Shown here: one piece after another, positions 37,587-47,338 of the stretch
Layout: every line of letters begins with the position of its first letter
How positions within the stretch are numbered: position 1 is the first letter of the stretch
Origin: JAPOXR01 sp965221815
GTDB taxonomy: Bacteria > Pseudomonadota > Alphaproteobacteria > Rhodobacterales > Rhodobacteraceae
DNA: 64,000 nucleotides
Assembly: GCA_965221815.1 (NCBI GenBank)
Contig: OZ244915.1
Span: forward strand, 868,001 to 932,000
Direction: 5' to 3'
Notes under the pieces: generated by a model
What the model was told of the DNA's origin: nothing
Database searches by the model: none
The model's input: the letters and a program-made list of their open reading frames with translations, nothing else
Position numbers and translations under genes: made by a program

Positions 37587-38105
37587 GCCAAAGGGTCAGG
37601 GCTCATAACAGGAGTCTCATTATCGTCTGGTGTGACGATCTCGGGCCGATTGTGCCAGCAGCCGAGGTTGGAAATGAACCGAATGCGCGGGATCGCGAAC
37701 TGCAAGTCTCTGTGACATGGGGCGGGTCCATTTTTCCGGTCAGACGTCTCTTGTTGGTGACAGCGCGGCGGGAGTCAATTCATGAGGCCTATCAAGATGA
37801 ATTGACATATCGCATGATGTTGCGCCAGTCTTTCAATAAAAACGCGTCATGTTGTATTCTGTCAACGGGTCTTGAGAGGCCCCCAATTCATCATCCGATT
37901 GACGGCTATTGTGGCGTGATGATAGACCGCATGTCACGGTTCATATTGACCTCTGACCAAGCGCGATATAGCAATATTCTTGCGGACTGAATATTGAATT
38001 TGATTGTCAAGGATATGCAGCTTTGCGTTTGGTTGAACGATCGCTGGCGTACGGGATTGTTGCTTGTCCTGTCATGGCCGGTGATATTTGGTATGGAATT
38101 TCACA
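37587..38105. other. Divergent region between ccmA and acnA
   Basis: 519 bases. A plus-strand frame (37565-37990, 141 codons) exists but overlaps the ccmA start and shows no motif or ribosome site, so I do not call it. Promoters for ccmA and acnA should lie here. Confidence 0.4.
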
Positions 38106-40793
38106 ATGATAGTCACGACGGGTAGCCAATCGGCCTCCGTGCGAAAGGGCCTCACTGCAAACGGTATTGACTATGAGTACTTTTCCATTTCTGCGGCTGA
38201 GACTGAGGGGTTGGGAGATTTTGCCAGTCTGCCGGCATGTTTGGCGGTTCTCCTAGAGAATTTGCTGCGTGCACGGGATGGAAAGTCAGTCACTGAGGAG
38301 GATATTTCCGCTTTTTCCGCCTGGATAAAGAACGGTGGACGGGAATCTGCGGAAATTGGATTTCAACCCGGCCGCGTGCTGATGCAGGATTTTACCGGTG
38401 TGCCGGCCGTTGTTGACTTGGCGGCCATGCGAGACGGTATTGCGGCGCTCGGCGGCAATCCACAGCGTATCAATCCATTGGTTCCGGTTGACCTCGTGGT
38501 TGATCATTCGGTGATGGTGGATGAGTTCGGGACGCCACGCGCTTTTCAGCATAATGTCAAACGCGAATATGAGCGCAATTTGGAGCGCTACAAGTTCCTG
38601 AAATGGGGGCAGGGAGCCTTTGAGAATTTCCGGGTTGTCCCTCCCGGAACCGGAATATGTCATCAGGTCAATCTTGAATATTTGAGCCAGGTTGTGCTCA
38701 ATGGGAAAGACAGCAACGGCGTGACAGTCGCTTATCCCGATACTCTGGTGGGAACCGACAGCCACACAACCATGGTCAATGGGCTCGCAGTTCTCGGTTG
38801 GGGAGTTGGCGGAATCGAGGCAGAAGCGGCGATGTTGGGGCAACCCGTTTCAATGCTCATACCCGAAGTGGTCGGTTTTGAACTGACGGGTGAAATGGTG
38901 GAAGGGACGACGGCGACAGACCTGGTCCTGAAAGTCGTAAAAATGTTGCGGGACAGAGGAGTCGTTGGGAAATTCGTCGAATTTTTCGGCGAAAGCCTGT
39001 CCTTGCTTTCAATTGCTGACCGCGCAACCATTGCCAATATGGCACCGGAATATGGCGCGACCTGCGGCTTTTTCCCTATCGACTCCAAGGTTCTCGACTA
39101 TCTGCGGCAAACGGGCCGGGAGGAGAGCCGAATCACTTTGGTCGAAAGCTATGCCAAGGAAAACAGATTGTGGCGCGACGATTCGTATCGTCCCACCTAT
39201 ACGGATACGCTATCGCTCGATATGACCGAAGTCGTGCCAGCGATTTCGGGTCCGAAACGACCGCAGGATCATACACCCTTGACGGCGGCCAAGGAGTCTT
39301 TCCAGAAAGTCGTGATGGAGCGTGGTGGAGTCTCAAGAGGTCCGCAGGAAGTGGAAGGCGAGTCTTTTACGTTGAAAGATGGTTCAATCGTGATCGCTTC
39401 CATCACATCCTGTACCAACACGTCCAACCCGCAGGTCATGTTGGGGGCAGGTCTGGTCGCCCGCAAAGCGCGCCAATTGGGCCTGACACGAAAACCCTGG
39501 GTCAAGACGTCATTGGCACCAGGCTCCAAGGTCGTGACTGAATATTTACGTGAAGCCAATTTGCAGGATGATCTTGATGCAATTGGATTTCATCTTGTGG
39601 GTTATGGCTGCACGACCTGTATCGGCAATTCCGGACCCTTGCAGGAGGAGATTTCAACGTCAATCGCCAAGGGTGATCTGATCGCCGTGTCGGTTCTTTC
39701 GGGGAACCGGAATTTTGAAGGGCGAATCAGTCCGGATGTCAGGGCGAATTACCTGGCCTCACCGCCGCTCGTGGTGGCCTATGCACTGGCCGGCGATATG
39801 AATATTGACCTGGTCAATGACCCGATTGCGATGAATCCCGAGGGGCGAAAGATCTATCTGAGAGATATCTGGCCGACTTCAGAAGAGGTGGCCGCGTTGG
39901 TCGCGGCCACCGTGACCCGTGACGCGTTCGTGAGCAAGTATGCCGATGTATTTGCTGGCGATGAGGAATGGCAGGCGGTCGAGGCAGTCGACTCATTGAC
40001 TTATGACTGGCCTTCCACGTCAACATATGTGCAGAATCCCCCGTATTTTGAGGGGCTTTCACAAGAGCCGCCGGGAGTGACCGACATCCGGAATGCACGG
40101 ATTCTTGCCGTTCTCGGTGACATGGTGACGACTGATCATATTTCACCTGCAGGATCATTTCCGCTGACATCGCCGGCCGGAAAGTATTTGCAGTCCCGCC
40201 AGGTCGCAGCCCGCGACTTTAATTCCTATGGTTCGCGTCGTGGCAATCATGAAGTCATGATGCGGGGTACATTTGCCAATATCCGGATTCGCAATGAGTT
40301 ACTGGATGATGTTGAGGGTGGATTTACGCTCGGTCCGGACGGCGAACAGGTCAGTATTTTTGAAGCGGCAATGGCTTTTCGTGCACTGAATGTGCCCTTG
40401 GTTGTGTTCGGAGGAAAGCTTTATGGTACCGGTTCATCGCGCGACTGGGCAGCAAAAGGCACCTGTCTGCTTGGCGTCAAAGCCGTCATAGCGGAAAGTT
40501 TTGAGCGGATTCATCGCTCCAATCTGGTGGGCATGGGCGTCATTCCGCTCGAGCTGCCCGCGGGAGTCAGTCGTTTGGACTTAAAGCTGAAAGGTGATGA
40601 ACGAATTGATATCACGAGTCTTGAGGACGCATTCCATCCTTCAATGCAGGTCCCTTGCACGATCACCTATGCGGACGGTATTGAACGTCAGCTTGATCTC
40701 GTCTGTCGGGTCGACACCGAAGTTGAGGCCGATTATGTTCGCAATGGCGGTGTCCTGCATTTTGTCCTCCGCAATCTTGCGACGGCTACCTGA
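38106..40793 (+). CDS. acnA: Aconitate hydratase A
   Basis: 895 residues from ATG 38106; an in-frame TTG at 38088 is less likely. Iron-sulfur cluster cysteines lie in SCTNTSNP and GCTTCIGNSGP. GTDSHTTMVNGL and YGTGSSRDWAAKG are substrate-binding motifs of the AcnA/IRP1 class. It isomerises citrate to isocitrate in the TCA cycle. Position divergent from ccmA is common in alphaproteobacteria. Confidence 0.96.
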   Translation: MIVTTGSQSASVRKGLTANGIDYEYFSISAAETEGLGDFASLPACLAVLLENLLRARDGKSVTEEDISAFSAWIKNGGRESAEIGFQPGRVLMQDFTGVPAVVDLAAMRDGIAALGGNPQRINPLVPVDLVVDHSVMVDEFGTPRAFQHNVKREYERNLERYKFLKWGQGAFENFRVVPPGTGICHQVNLEYLSQVVLNGKDSNGVTVAYPDTLVGTDSHTTMVNGLAVLGWGVGGIEAEAAMLGQPVSMLIPEVVGFELTGEMVEGTTATDLVLKVVKMLRDRGVVGKFVEFFGESLSLLSIADRATIANMAPEYGATCGFFPIDSKVLDYLRQTGREESRITLVESYAKENRLWRDDSYRPTYTDTLSLDMTEVVPAISGPKRPQDHTPLTAAKESFQKVVMERGGVSRGPQEVEGESFTLKDGSIVIASITSCTNTSNPQVMLGAGLVARKARQLGLTRKPWVKTSLAPGSKVVTEYLREANLQDDLDAIGFHLVGYGCTTCIGNSGPLQEEISTSIAKGDLIAVSVLSGNRNFEGRISPDVRANYLASPPLVVAYALAGDMNIDLVNDPIAMNPEGRKIYLRDIWPTSEEVAALVAATVTRDAFVSKYADVFAGDEEWQAVEAVDSLTYDWPSTSTYVQNPPYFEGLSQEPPGVTDIRNARILAVLGDMVTTDHISPAGSFPLTSPAGKYLQSRQVAARDFNSYGSRRGNHEVMMRGTFANIRIRNELLDDVEGGFTLGPDGEQVSIFEAAMAFRALNVPLVVFGGKLYGTGSSRDWAAKGTCLLGVKAVIAESFERIHRSNLVGMGVIPLELPAGVSRLDLKLKGDERIDITSLEDAFHPSMQVPCTITYADGIERQLDLVCRVDTEVEADYVRNGGVLHFVLRNLATAT

Positions 40794-41110
40794 TCATTCA
40801 ACTCCGGGAATGAAGCCAAGTCGGTCATGACAGGCGCCATAAGTTGTCGAGCGGGGCCAGTGCTTGCTGAGGCCAGCACTCGACCGGTAAAATCGAGTGG
40901 AGCAGACATGGCTCCGCCACACGTTCCCTTTTCCGGCACACCCCTTCATTAACGGCGTATCAGTGCACAGTCGCTGACAGTTCTGATTTGTTTGATCTCC
41001 CCGCAATCACAGTCATCTGAGAGATCAAGGCAACCGGCGATTCAACGCGTCTTTGCCGTGGCAGGACGATGTGGTACATCCCAAGCCTGTATTTGTGGAA
41101 CGGTTGACCC
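40794..41110. other. Intergenic region after acnA
   Basis: 317 bases with a small inverted repeat (GTGCT ... AGCAC near 40860) but no T-run, so not a convincing terminator. No gene seen. Confidence 0.4.
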
Positions 41111-41998
41111 ATGCGTTTATTGTACCGGCTCACCGGCATGTCGACTGTTCAAACAGGAATTCTATTGACGATTGCTTCGATGTTTTGCCTGACGTCGATG
41201 GATGCGACAGTCAAGTTTCTGTCATCTGATTATTCAGTCATGCAGCTCGTCTGGGTCAGATATGTCGGTCAAACGGTTCTGGTTGTCGGCTTGTTTTGGC
41301 GGCGCCTCCCGCAGATTACATCAACCCGACATCCATGGCTGCAATCGTTGCGTTCACTTTGCCTTTTTGGCGGAACGGTTTGTTTCTTTATTGGATTTAT
41401 CAATGTCGATCTGGTTTCGGCGACAACCATCTTGCAGACGTCTCCTCTCTTCGTTGCTCTGCTCGCAGTCTTTGTTCTGAGCGAGCGAATAGGTTGGGTC
41501 CGCTTGCTGGGAATCGGCTTCGGACTCGTTGGCACTCTCATCATTATTCGCCCGGGTACGGAAGTGTTTTCCCCTTATTCGATCATTACGCTCGGTGCGG
41601 CTCTCTGTTACGCGAGCTACTCGGTTCTCACGCGATTGTTGAGCCGTGACGAAAGCGTCTGGAACAGCTTGCTTTTTACCAGTCTTGCCGGCGCTATCAT
41701 CAGCACTCTTTTCGCGCCATTGTTCTGGAAGACACCGGCAGTCACTGATATTCCGTTTTTTGTTTTGGCTTCCGTCTGCGGTGCGTGCGGGCATCTGTTT
41801 CTGATCATGGCGCATTTTCGCGTTGATGCCACGGTCCTCGCACCTTTCACATATTCCTCGCTGATATTTGCAACCCTTTATGGCGCAATCATATTTGGTG
41901 ATTTTCCCAATCTCATGACGATTATGGGGGCAATGATCGTCGTTGGTTCGGGTCTGTTGGTCTGGTATCGTGAATCACAGGGCAAGGCGGAACAATGA
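41111..41998 (+). CDS. EamA/DMT-family permease
   Basis: 295 residues with ten hydrophobic segments in two EamA repeats (TSMDATVKFLSSDYSVMQLV in the first; SYSVLTRLLSRDES near the second). RhaT/YdcZ-type DMT carriers export or import small metabolites. ATG at 41111 or 41138 could start it. The next gene follows after 31 bases, so the two may be cotranscribed. Substrate cannot be predicted. Confidence 0.85.
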   Translation: MRLLYRLTGMSTVQTGILLTIASMFCLTSMDATVKFLSSDYSVMQLVWVRYVGQTVLVVGLFWRRLPQITSTRHPWLQSLRSLCLFGGTVCFFIGFINVDLVSATTILQTSPLFVALLAVFVLSERIGWVRLLGIGFGLVGTLIIIRPGTEVFSPYSIITLGAALCYASYSVLTRLLSRDESVWNSLLFTSLAGAIISTLFAPLFWKTPAVTDIPFFVLASVCGACGHLFLIMAHFRVDATVLAPFTYSSLIFATLYGAIIFGDFPNLMTIMGAMIVVGSGLLVWYRESQGKAEQ

Positions 41999-42029
41999 TG
42001 TCCAGTCACTTTATCCACACAGCCGAATC

Positions 42030-42962
42030 ATGAATCGCCGGGTCAAGGACGCCATTGCCAATTTTCCACTCCGCCTTTGGGTGCAAATCGGGCGTTTGTT
42101 GCCGTACCCTCTGCGTGTGAATTTGGGTGGCTGGTTCATGCGCCGTCTGGCGGTCCATTTTACCGATTATGATGATCGAATCCTTTCGCATCTCGAATGG
42201 GTTTATCCGGAACTTGGAGCACCTCGCCGACAGGCAATCCTTGATGGTTGTCTCGATAATTGTGGACGGATGTTCGCTGAATATTTTTCAGCCCCGGAAT
42301 TTGTACGTCATGCCTGCCAGTCCATCCTCGAGGGGCCAGGAATTGAAGACCTGCGTCAGGCTCATCTGGAAGGTCAGTCTGCGATCTTTGCAACGGGTCA
42401 TTTTGGCAGCTTTGAAGCGGGGCGAGCGGCTCTGATCAATCAGGTCAGGGTTTGGCAGCGAAGCGGTTGCAAAAGCCGATCAACACAACGTAATGCGTTG
42501 ATTGAAAAGGGGTGGATACTGGGTGGACTCTATCGTCCGGCCAGTAATTTTTCTTATGAAAAGCATCATTTGGCTTCGTTCTCTTACATTGGCGAACCCG
42601 CCTTCAAGAAGAGCCGGCACGGGTTGCGCGCACTTGTCACCTATTTGCGTGCAAGTGGATGGGTGATGTTTCTTCATGATCAGCATGATCCGAATGGAAT
42701 TCCACTCAGTTTCATGGGCCGCGATGCGATGACGAGTGTCACCGCTGCCCGAATTGCCATTCGCAACAAGTCACTCTTGTTTCCCTATTACGGAATCCGG
42801 CAGCCGAATGGCCTCGACTTTCGAATCATCGTGGAAAAACCTATCCGACCGGATTCGGGGTCCGAAGAGGACATGACTCGAGTTTTAACCCGGAGTCTTG
42901 AGGCCATGGTCAATCAATATCCTGAACAGTGGTTCTGGGTCCATCGTCGCTGGCGAATCTGA
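42030..42962 (+). CDS. LpxL/HtrB-like lipid A acyltransferase
   Basis: 310 residues from ATG 42030. The catalytic HxxxxE motif is in GHFGSFEAG, and YRPASN plus LHDQHDPNGIPLSFMGR (the DQ...G.FFG-like region) and YPEQWFWVHRRW fit the LpxL/LpxM family. These add secondary acyl chains to lipid A at the inner membrane. About 25 residues are inserted between HFGSFE and YRP (QVRVWQRSGCKSRSTQRN), which is unusual. Acyl and acceptor specificity are unknown. Confidence 0.85.
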   Translation: MNRRVKDAIANFPLRLWVQIGRLLPYPLRVNLGGWFMRRLAVHFTDYDDRILSHLEWVYPELGAPRRQAILDGCLDNCGRMFAEYFSAPEFVRHACQSILEGPGIEDLRQAHLEGQSAIFATGHFGSFEAGRAALINQVRVWQRSGCKSRSTQRNALIEKGWILGGLYRPASNFSYEKHHLASFSYIGEPAFKKSRHGLRALVTYLRASGWVMFLHDQHDPNGIPLSFMGRDAMTSVTAARIAIRNKSLLFPYYGIRQPNGLDFRIIVEKPIRPDSGSEEDMTRVLTRSLEAMVNQYPEQWFWVHRRWRI

Positions 42963-43111
42963 GCCAACTGACATTCAATGACGCACGTGAAACTCTGCGC
43001 CCGCCCTGCGCGGATGGAGAGGACGACGGCAAAGGGATTATCAGAATGCCACGGCGATTACAGGGTCTGATTGAACGGGGATTTTGACGAAGGTGGAATC
43101 ATACGGCCAAA

Positions 43112-43654
43112 TTATTTGGCAGGCGCGATCACCATACACATTTGTCTGCCGTCCATCGCGGGATTCGCTTCAATCTTGCCGAATTCGCTGATGTCACTTG
43201 CCACGCGGTCCAGCAATTCACGTCCAAGTTCCTGGTGGGCCATCTCGCGACCACGAAAACGCATCGTGATTTTGACCTTGTCGCCGTTGTCAAGAAAGCG
43301 CGTGACGTTTTTCAACTTCGTCTGATAGTCATGCGTATCTGTATTTGGGCGGAATTTGACCTCTTTGACATCAATCACCTTCTGTTTACGTCGCGACTCA
43401 GACTCGCGCTTCTGCAAGGAATATTTGAATTTTCCAAAGTCAGTGATCTTGCAGACTGGGGGGTCAGCAGTTGGAGAGATCTCTACCAAGTCCAAACCTT
43501 CGTCTGCGGCCAGTTCCCTTGCTTCATCGGGAGACATGATACCATGATTCTCCCCTTCAGGGCCGATCACGCGGACAGAAGGGGCAATAATTCTTGCATT
43601 GGCCCGCGGGCGATTATCTCGTGGGGCCGGTGCATTGTAGGGTCTTCTGGGTAT
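43112..43654 (-). CDS. infC: Translation initiation factor IF-3, likely AUA start
   Basis: 180 residues if started at ATA 43654. Core motifs are DLVEISPTADPPVCKITDFGK, split as EISPTADPPVCK and ITDFGKFKY, then VKEVKFRPNTDTHDY and ITMRFRGREMAHQ. The conserved N-terminal RPRANARI lies upstream of any in-frame ATG, GTG or TTG; the first is a GTG inside the conserved region. ATA (MPRRPYNAPAPRD) is the only well-placed candidate. Rare start codons are known in infC (AUU in E. coli), where IF-3 represses its own translation. It follows thrS on the same strand after 240 bases. Confidence 0.92.
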   Translation of the reverse strand: MPRRPYNAPAPRDNRPRANARIIAPSVRVIGPEGENHGIMSPDEARELAADEGLDLVEISPTADPPVCKITDFGKFKYSLQKRESESRRKQKVIDVKEVKFRPNTDTHDYQTKLKNVTRFLDNGDKVKITMRFRGREMAHQELGRELLDRVASDISEFGKIEANPAMDGRQMCMVIAPAK

Positions 43655-43894
43655 CTCTCTTGATCCTTTTTCGTGGTCGTTTCAGCAATCTATATGGATC
43701 GCCGTCCTGCATTTCAATTGGAAACGGCAATGAGAGGAATTTGCCGTGACTTTGGGGCGGGCGGTATTTCGGCTCAACAGAGGCGGTGGAGCTGTGATTC
43801 ATGATGATGAAAGAGGGTTGCGCTGTTTCTGCTCTCCCGCCATGTCGGAGTGTGCTTTCGTGACCTCAAGAAGACACAAGAGTCGAATCCGCGA

Positions 43895-45856
43895 TCATGA
43901 TGCACGGTCTTGCTGATCGGGCGGAGCTGCCTCAGCCACGAGTTCCTCGATGAGCGAATCCAGATCCCGACTGACGACACGTTGATCGCCCAATCGACGA
44001 ACACTGACTTCACCAGTCTGAACTTCGCGCCCTCCGAGCGCAAGAATGATTGGTACCTTGGCCAGCGAATGTTCCCGAATCTTGAAGTTGATCTTCTCGT
44101 TACGGGAATCCTTGGTCGCCCGCAGGCCGACGGCACGCAGTCTGTCTGTCACCTCCTGTGCATAACTGTCAGCATCCGACACAATGGTGGCGACGACAAC
44201 TTGGTTCGGTGCCAGCCATAATGGGAATCGACCGGCGTAATTTTCGATAAGGATACCAATGAATCTCTCGAAACTTCCGAGTATCGCACGATGCAGCATA
44301 ACCGGGCGGTGTTTTTCGCCATCCCTGCCTATATAGGTCGCATTCAGACGTTCGGGCAGCACAAAATCAACCTGCAAAGTGCCGCATTGCCAATCCCTGC
44401 CGATCGCATCGGTCAGAACAAATTCAAGCTTCGGGCCATAGAAGGCTCCTTCACCGGGATTGAGTTCATATTGGCAACCGGCAGTCTCCGCAGCCGATGT
44501 CAGGGCGCTCTCTGCCCGATCCCAGACATGATCCGCGCCGGCTCGGTTTGGTGGCCGATCTGCGAACTTGACTCGGAAGGAATCAAAACCAAGGTCGGCA
44601 TAGATTTGCGAGAGCATGTCGATAAAGGCCGTTGTTTCGCTCTCAATTTGCGATTCGGTACAAAAGATATGGGCATCATCCTGCACGAATCCACGAACCC
44701 GCATCAACCCATGCAACGCACCTGAAGGTTCAAAACGGCTGCATGACCCGAATTCCGCCATACGCAGGGGAAGGTCGCGATAGCTCTTCTGCCCCTTGTT
44801 GTAGATCTGGACATGGCACGGACAATTCATCGGTTTCAATGCATTATGTTTGTCATCCTCGCCCCGATCGCGGTCGACTTCGACAACAAACATATTTTCA
44901 CGGAATTTCTCCCAATGTCCTGACTGTTCCCATAATGCGCGGTCAACCAAGGCTGGCGTACTGACTTCAACATATCCGCGTTCTGTCTGACGTCGGGCCA
45001 TATAGTCTCGCAAAGTCTTGTAGATACACCAGCCATGCGGATGCCAGAATGCCATACCAGGGGCTTCTTCCTGAAAATGAAACAATTTCATTTCAGTGCC
45101 GATGCGGCGATGATCACGTTTGCGGGCCTCTTCCAGCATTCGCAAATGCTGTTGCAGGTCCTGGCGACGACGGAATCCGACTCCATAGATACGCTGCAAC
45201 ATCTTGTTGCGGGAATCGCCCCGCCAATAGGCCCCAGCGACTCCACTGAGTGAAAATCCATCTGCAGGCACCTGACCGGTATGTTTCAGGTGGGGCCCGC
45301 GGCAGAGATCCTGCCAGTCACCATGCCAGTACATGCGAATCGGCACATCGTCAGGGATCGCCTGTACCAGTTCAACCTTGTAGTGTTCACCTTTATCCTC
45401 GTAGTGGCGTAATGCACGTGTGCGTTCCCAGACTTCGTTATGGACGGGGTCACGAAGATTGATGATCTGTTTCATCCGCGCCGTGATCTGCGTCAGATCT
45501 TCGGGCGTAAAAGGCTGCTCCCGGTCAAAGTCATAATACCATCCATGCGCAATGACCGGACCGATTGTCACCCGTGTCTTCGGCCAGATATCCTGTACCG
45601 CGCGGGCCATGATATGTGCGAGGCTGTGACGGATCAGCTCAAGCGCCGGCGCTTCATCTGACATCGTATGGATACGTATGTTTCCATCGGTCGTCAGCGG
45701 CCATGTCAGATCCCAATGGGATTCATTGAACTGTGCTGAAATCGCCTTCTTGGCCAGGGATGGCGAGATGTCGTCAGCGACTTCCGCTGCTGTGATTCCC
45801 GCAGGAAATGTGCGGCAACTGCTATCTGGAAAGATCAGGGAGATAGGGGGAGACAT
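43895..45856 (-). CDS. thrS: Threonyl-tRNA synthetase
   Basis: 653 residues from ATG 45856, with AGGAAAT upstream; the open frame reaches 45925 but adds nothing conserved. Domains: TGS (about 3-60), SAD editing domain (HSLAHIMARAVQ and CRGPHL), class II catalytic core (NCPCHVQIY with the zinc Cys; SRFEPSGALHGLMRVRGF as motif 2; MLHRAILGSFERFIGILIE as motif 3, last part) and anticodon-binding domain (VVVATIVSDAD onward). It charges tRNA-Thr and edits mischarged Ser-tRNA. A tRNA-Thr gene lies at 49108. Confidence 0.96.
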   Translation of the reverse strand: MSPPISLIFPDSSCRTFPAGITAAEVADDISPSLAKKAISAQFNESHWDLTWPLTTDGNIRIHTMSDEAPALELIRHSLAHIMARAVQDIWPKTRVTIGPVIAHGWYYDFDREQPFTPEDLTQITARMKQIINLRDPVHNEVWERTRALRHYEDKGEHYKVELVQAIPDDVPIRMYWHGDWQDLCRGPHLKHTGQVPADGFSLSGVAGAYWRGDSRNKMLQRIYGVGFRRRQDLQQHLRMLEEARKRDHRRIGTEMKLFHFQEEAPGMAFWHPHGWCIYKTLRDYMARRQTERGYVEVSTPALVDRALWEQSGHWEKFRENMFVVEVDRDRGEDDKHNALKPMNCPCHVQIYNKGQKSYRDLPLRMAEFGSCSRFEPSGALHGLMRVRGFVQDDAHIFCTESQIESETTAFIDMLSQIYADLGFDSFRVKFADRPPNRAGADHVWDRAESALTSAAETAGCQYELNPGEGAFYGPKLEFVLTDAIGRDWQCGTLQVDFVLPERLNATYIGRDGEKHRPVMLHRAILGSFERFIGILIENYAGRFPLWLAPNQVVVATIVSDADSYAQEVTDRLRAVGLRATKDSRNEKINFKIREHSLAKVPIILALGGREVQTGEVSVRRLGDQRVVSRDLDSLIEELVAEAAPPDQQDRAS

Positions 45857-46166
45857 GACAATATTTCCTCGATTTGGCACCCACGATGTGCCCGATTGCG
45901 GAACAATCTTTCCTTGGTTGATCACCCGCGATATGTCAACAGGAAAAGTGCGTTGCCCGAACCTGGTTTACAGATCCTTATGGTGCAACAGTGTGTTTGC
46001 AACTTTCTCTTTCGCTTCGTTGTGAGACCCTCCCGATCATCGGATGCACTTTCGGTTGTTGCAGGCGGGTCAATCCAATTGACGGGTGCCAATTGACGGG
46101 CGCGGTTGCGTGACTGGCATAAGCTGTGAGATTGTATACCGGTACGAATATTGTGAGGAGCATATC
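45857..46166. other. Divergent region with a 14-bp tandem duplication
   Basis: 310 bases between thrS and the hydrolase gene. CCAATTGACGGGYG is tandemly repeated at 46075-46088 and 46089-46102; each copy holds a TTGACG that could be a -35 box for the hydrolase gene. I see no thrS leader structure with confidence. Confidence 0.4.
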
Positions 46167-46913
46167 ATGCAGGCACGTTTCCTTGATTTGGCAGGAAAAC
46201 GCCGTATCGCCTTTTGCCAAACTGAGGGTCAATCCCCCGGCATCGTATTTCTTGGTGGGTTTTCCTCAGATATGACGGGAACCAAGGCGACCTACCTGGA
46301 GCAGTGGGCGCAGCAGCGAGGGCAGGCTTTTCTTCGTTTCGATTATACCGGGCATGGCCAGTCGTCCGGCCGGTTTGAAGAGGGCTGCATCAGCGACTGG
46401 TACAGAGATGCCGAGGATGTCATTGCATCTTTGACGCGTGGACCACAATTGTTGATCGGATCTTCCATGGGAGGATGGATCTCACTGCTTCTGGCAGCGC
46501 GGTGCCCCGAATCTGTATTTGGTATCGTTGGAATCGCTGCCGCCCCGGACTTTACGGCCGATTTTGAAAACAGAATCCTGAGCAATTCACAATTGCGGGA
46601 ACTTGCGGACAAAGGAAAAGTCGTGTTGCCATCGGAATATTCTGACGACGGCTTGACCATTACCCGCCGTCTCCTCGAAGATGGCAGGGAGAATTTTGTC
46701 TTTGATCAACCGCTTTCGTTACCGTTTCCGGTGCGCCTTTTACAGGGATGTGCGGATGAAGATGTGGCGCCGGCTGTTCCTGTCCGGCTACTTGAACACG
46801 CGACGGGTCAGGATATACAGTTACAGCTGGTCAAGGTAGCGGACCATAGTTTTTCCAGCGAGGCATGCCTTTTGCTGATTGCACGGACTGCAGATGATAT
46901 TCTGACTCCCTGA
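46167..46913 (+). CDS. Alpha/beta hydrolase, ABHD10-like thioesterase
   Basis: 248 residues from ATG 46167 behind a GAGGAG ribosome site. The nucleophile Ser100 is in IGSSMGGW, an oxyanion-type GGFSSDMTGTKA lies at 30-41, and the His of VADHSFSSE completes the triad, with Asp in CADEDVAP. The FDYTGHGQSSG block is typical of the ABHD10 or palmitoyl-thioesterase-like group found in alphaproteobacteria and mitochondria. Substrate not known. Confidence 0.82.
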   Translation: MQARFLDLAGKRRIAFCQTEGQSPGIVFLGGFSSDMTGTKATYLEQWAQQRGQAFLRFDYTGHGQSSGRFEEGCISDWYRDAEDVIASLTRGPQLLIGSSMGGWISLLLAARCPESVFGIVGIAAAPDFTADFENRILSNSQLRELADKGKVVLPSEYSDDGLTITRRLLEDGRENFVFDQPLSLPFPVRLLQGCADEDVAPAVPVRLLEHATGQDIQLQLVKVADHSFSSEACLLLIARTADDILTP

Positions 46914-46921
46914 TCGGCTGA

Positions 46922-47149
46922 TCAGGCCAGCAGCCCGGCGACGATGGCACAGAGACCACCCAACATTGCGACCATCAGGGAAATGAGGTTGATCTTGACC
47001 AGTTTATCAAGCCGGGTGCGCATTTCGCCATCGCTGATCTGTGCCTGACGGCAGTGCTGAGCGGCGCCAATACAATAAATGATCCCGGCCAACCCGACGA
47101 CGGCAAGTGCAATGCCAAAGAAGAAGATGTGCTCCATGTGCATTTTCAT
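46922..47149 (-). CDS. Small two-helix membrane protein
   Basis: 75 residues from ATG 47149 (MKMHMEHIFFFGIALAVVG). Two membrane helices, about 8-25 and 53-74, flank a short charged loop (ISDGEMRTRLDKLVKIN). I recognise similar small unnamed proteins in alphaproteobacteria but no function. Convergent with the hydrolase, nine bases away. Confidence 0.6.
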   Translation of the reverse strand: MKMHMEHIFFFGIALAVVGLAGIIYCIGAAQHCRQAQISDGEMRTRLDKLVKINLISLMVAMLGGLCAIVAGLLA

Positions 47150-47338
47150 TGCCCTTTGTTCCCGGACTTCGAGCCGGATGTGACCTGACAAGACAAGATA
47201 TCAGTTCGGCCATCACTGTGTGATTGTCAAAACGTTTTGACATGAGGAGTTTTTTGGCAGCCTGCTCTTGCGGTAGGTCGTCTCTATGGTCAAATGTGGG
47301 TATGGGCGGTGTTTTTGGACCCGAGGTAGCAGAACAGT

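Noticed and set aside
37565..37990. 141-codon plus-strand frame between ccmA and acnA
   Set aside because: Overlaps the ccmA start, has no ribosome site and shows no family features.
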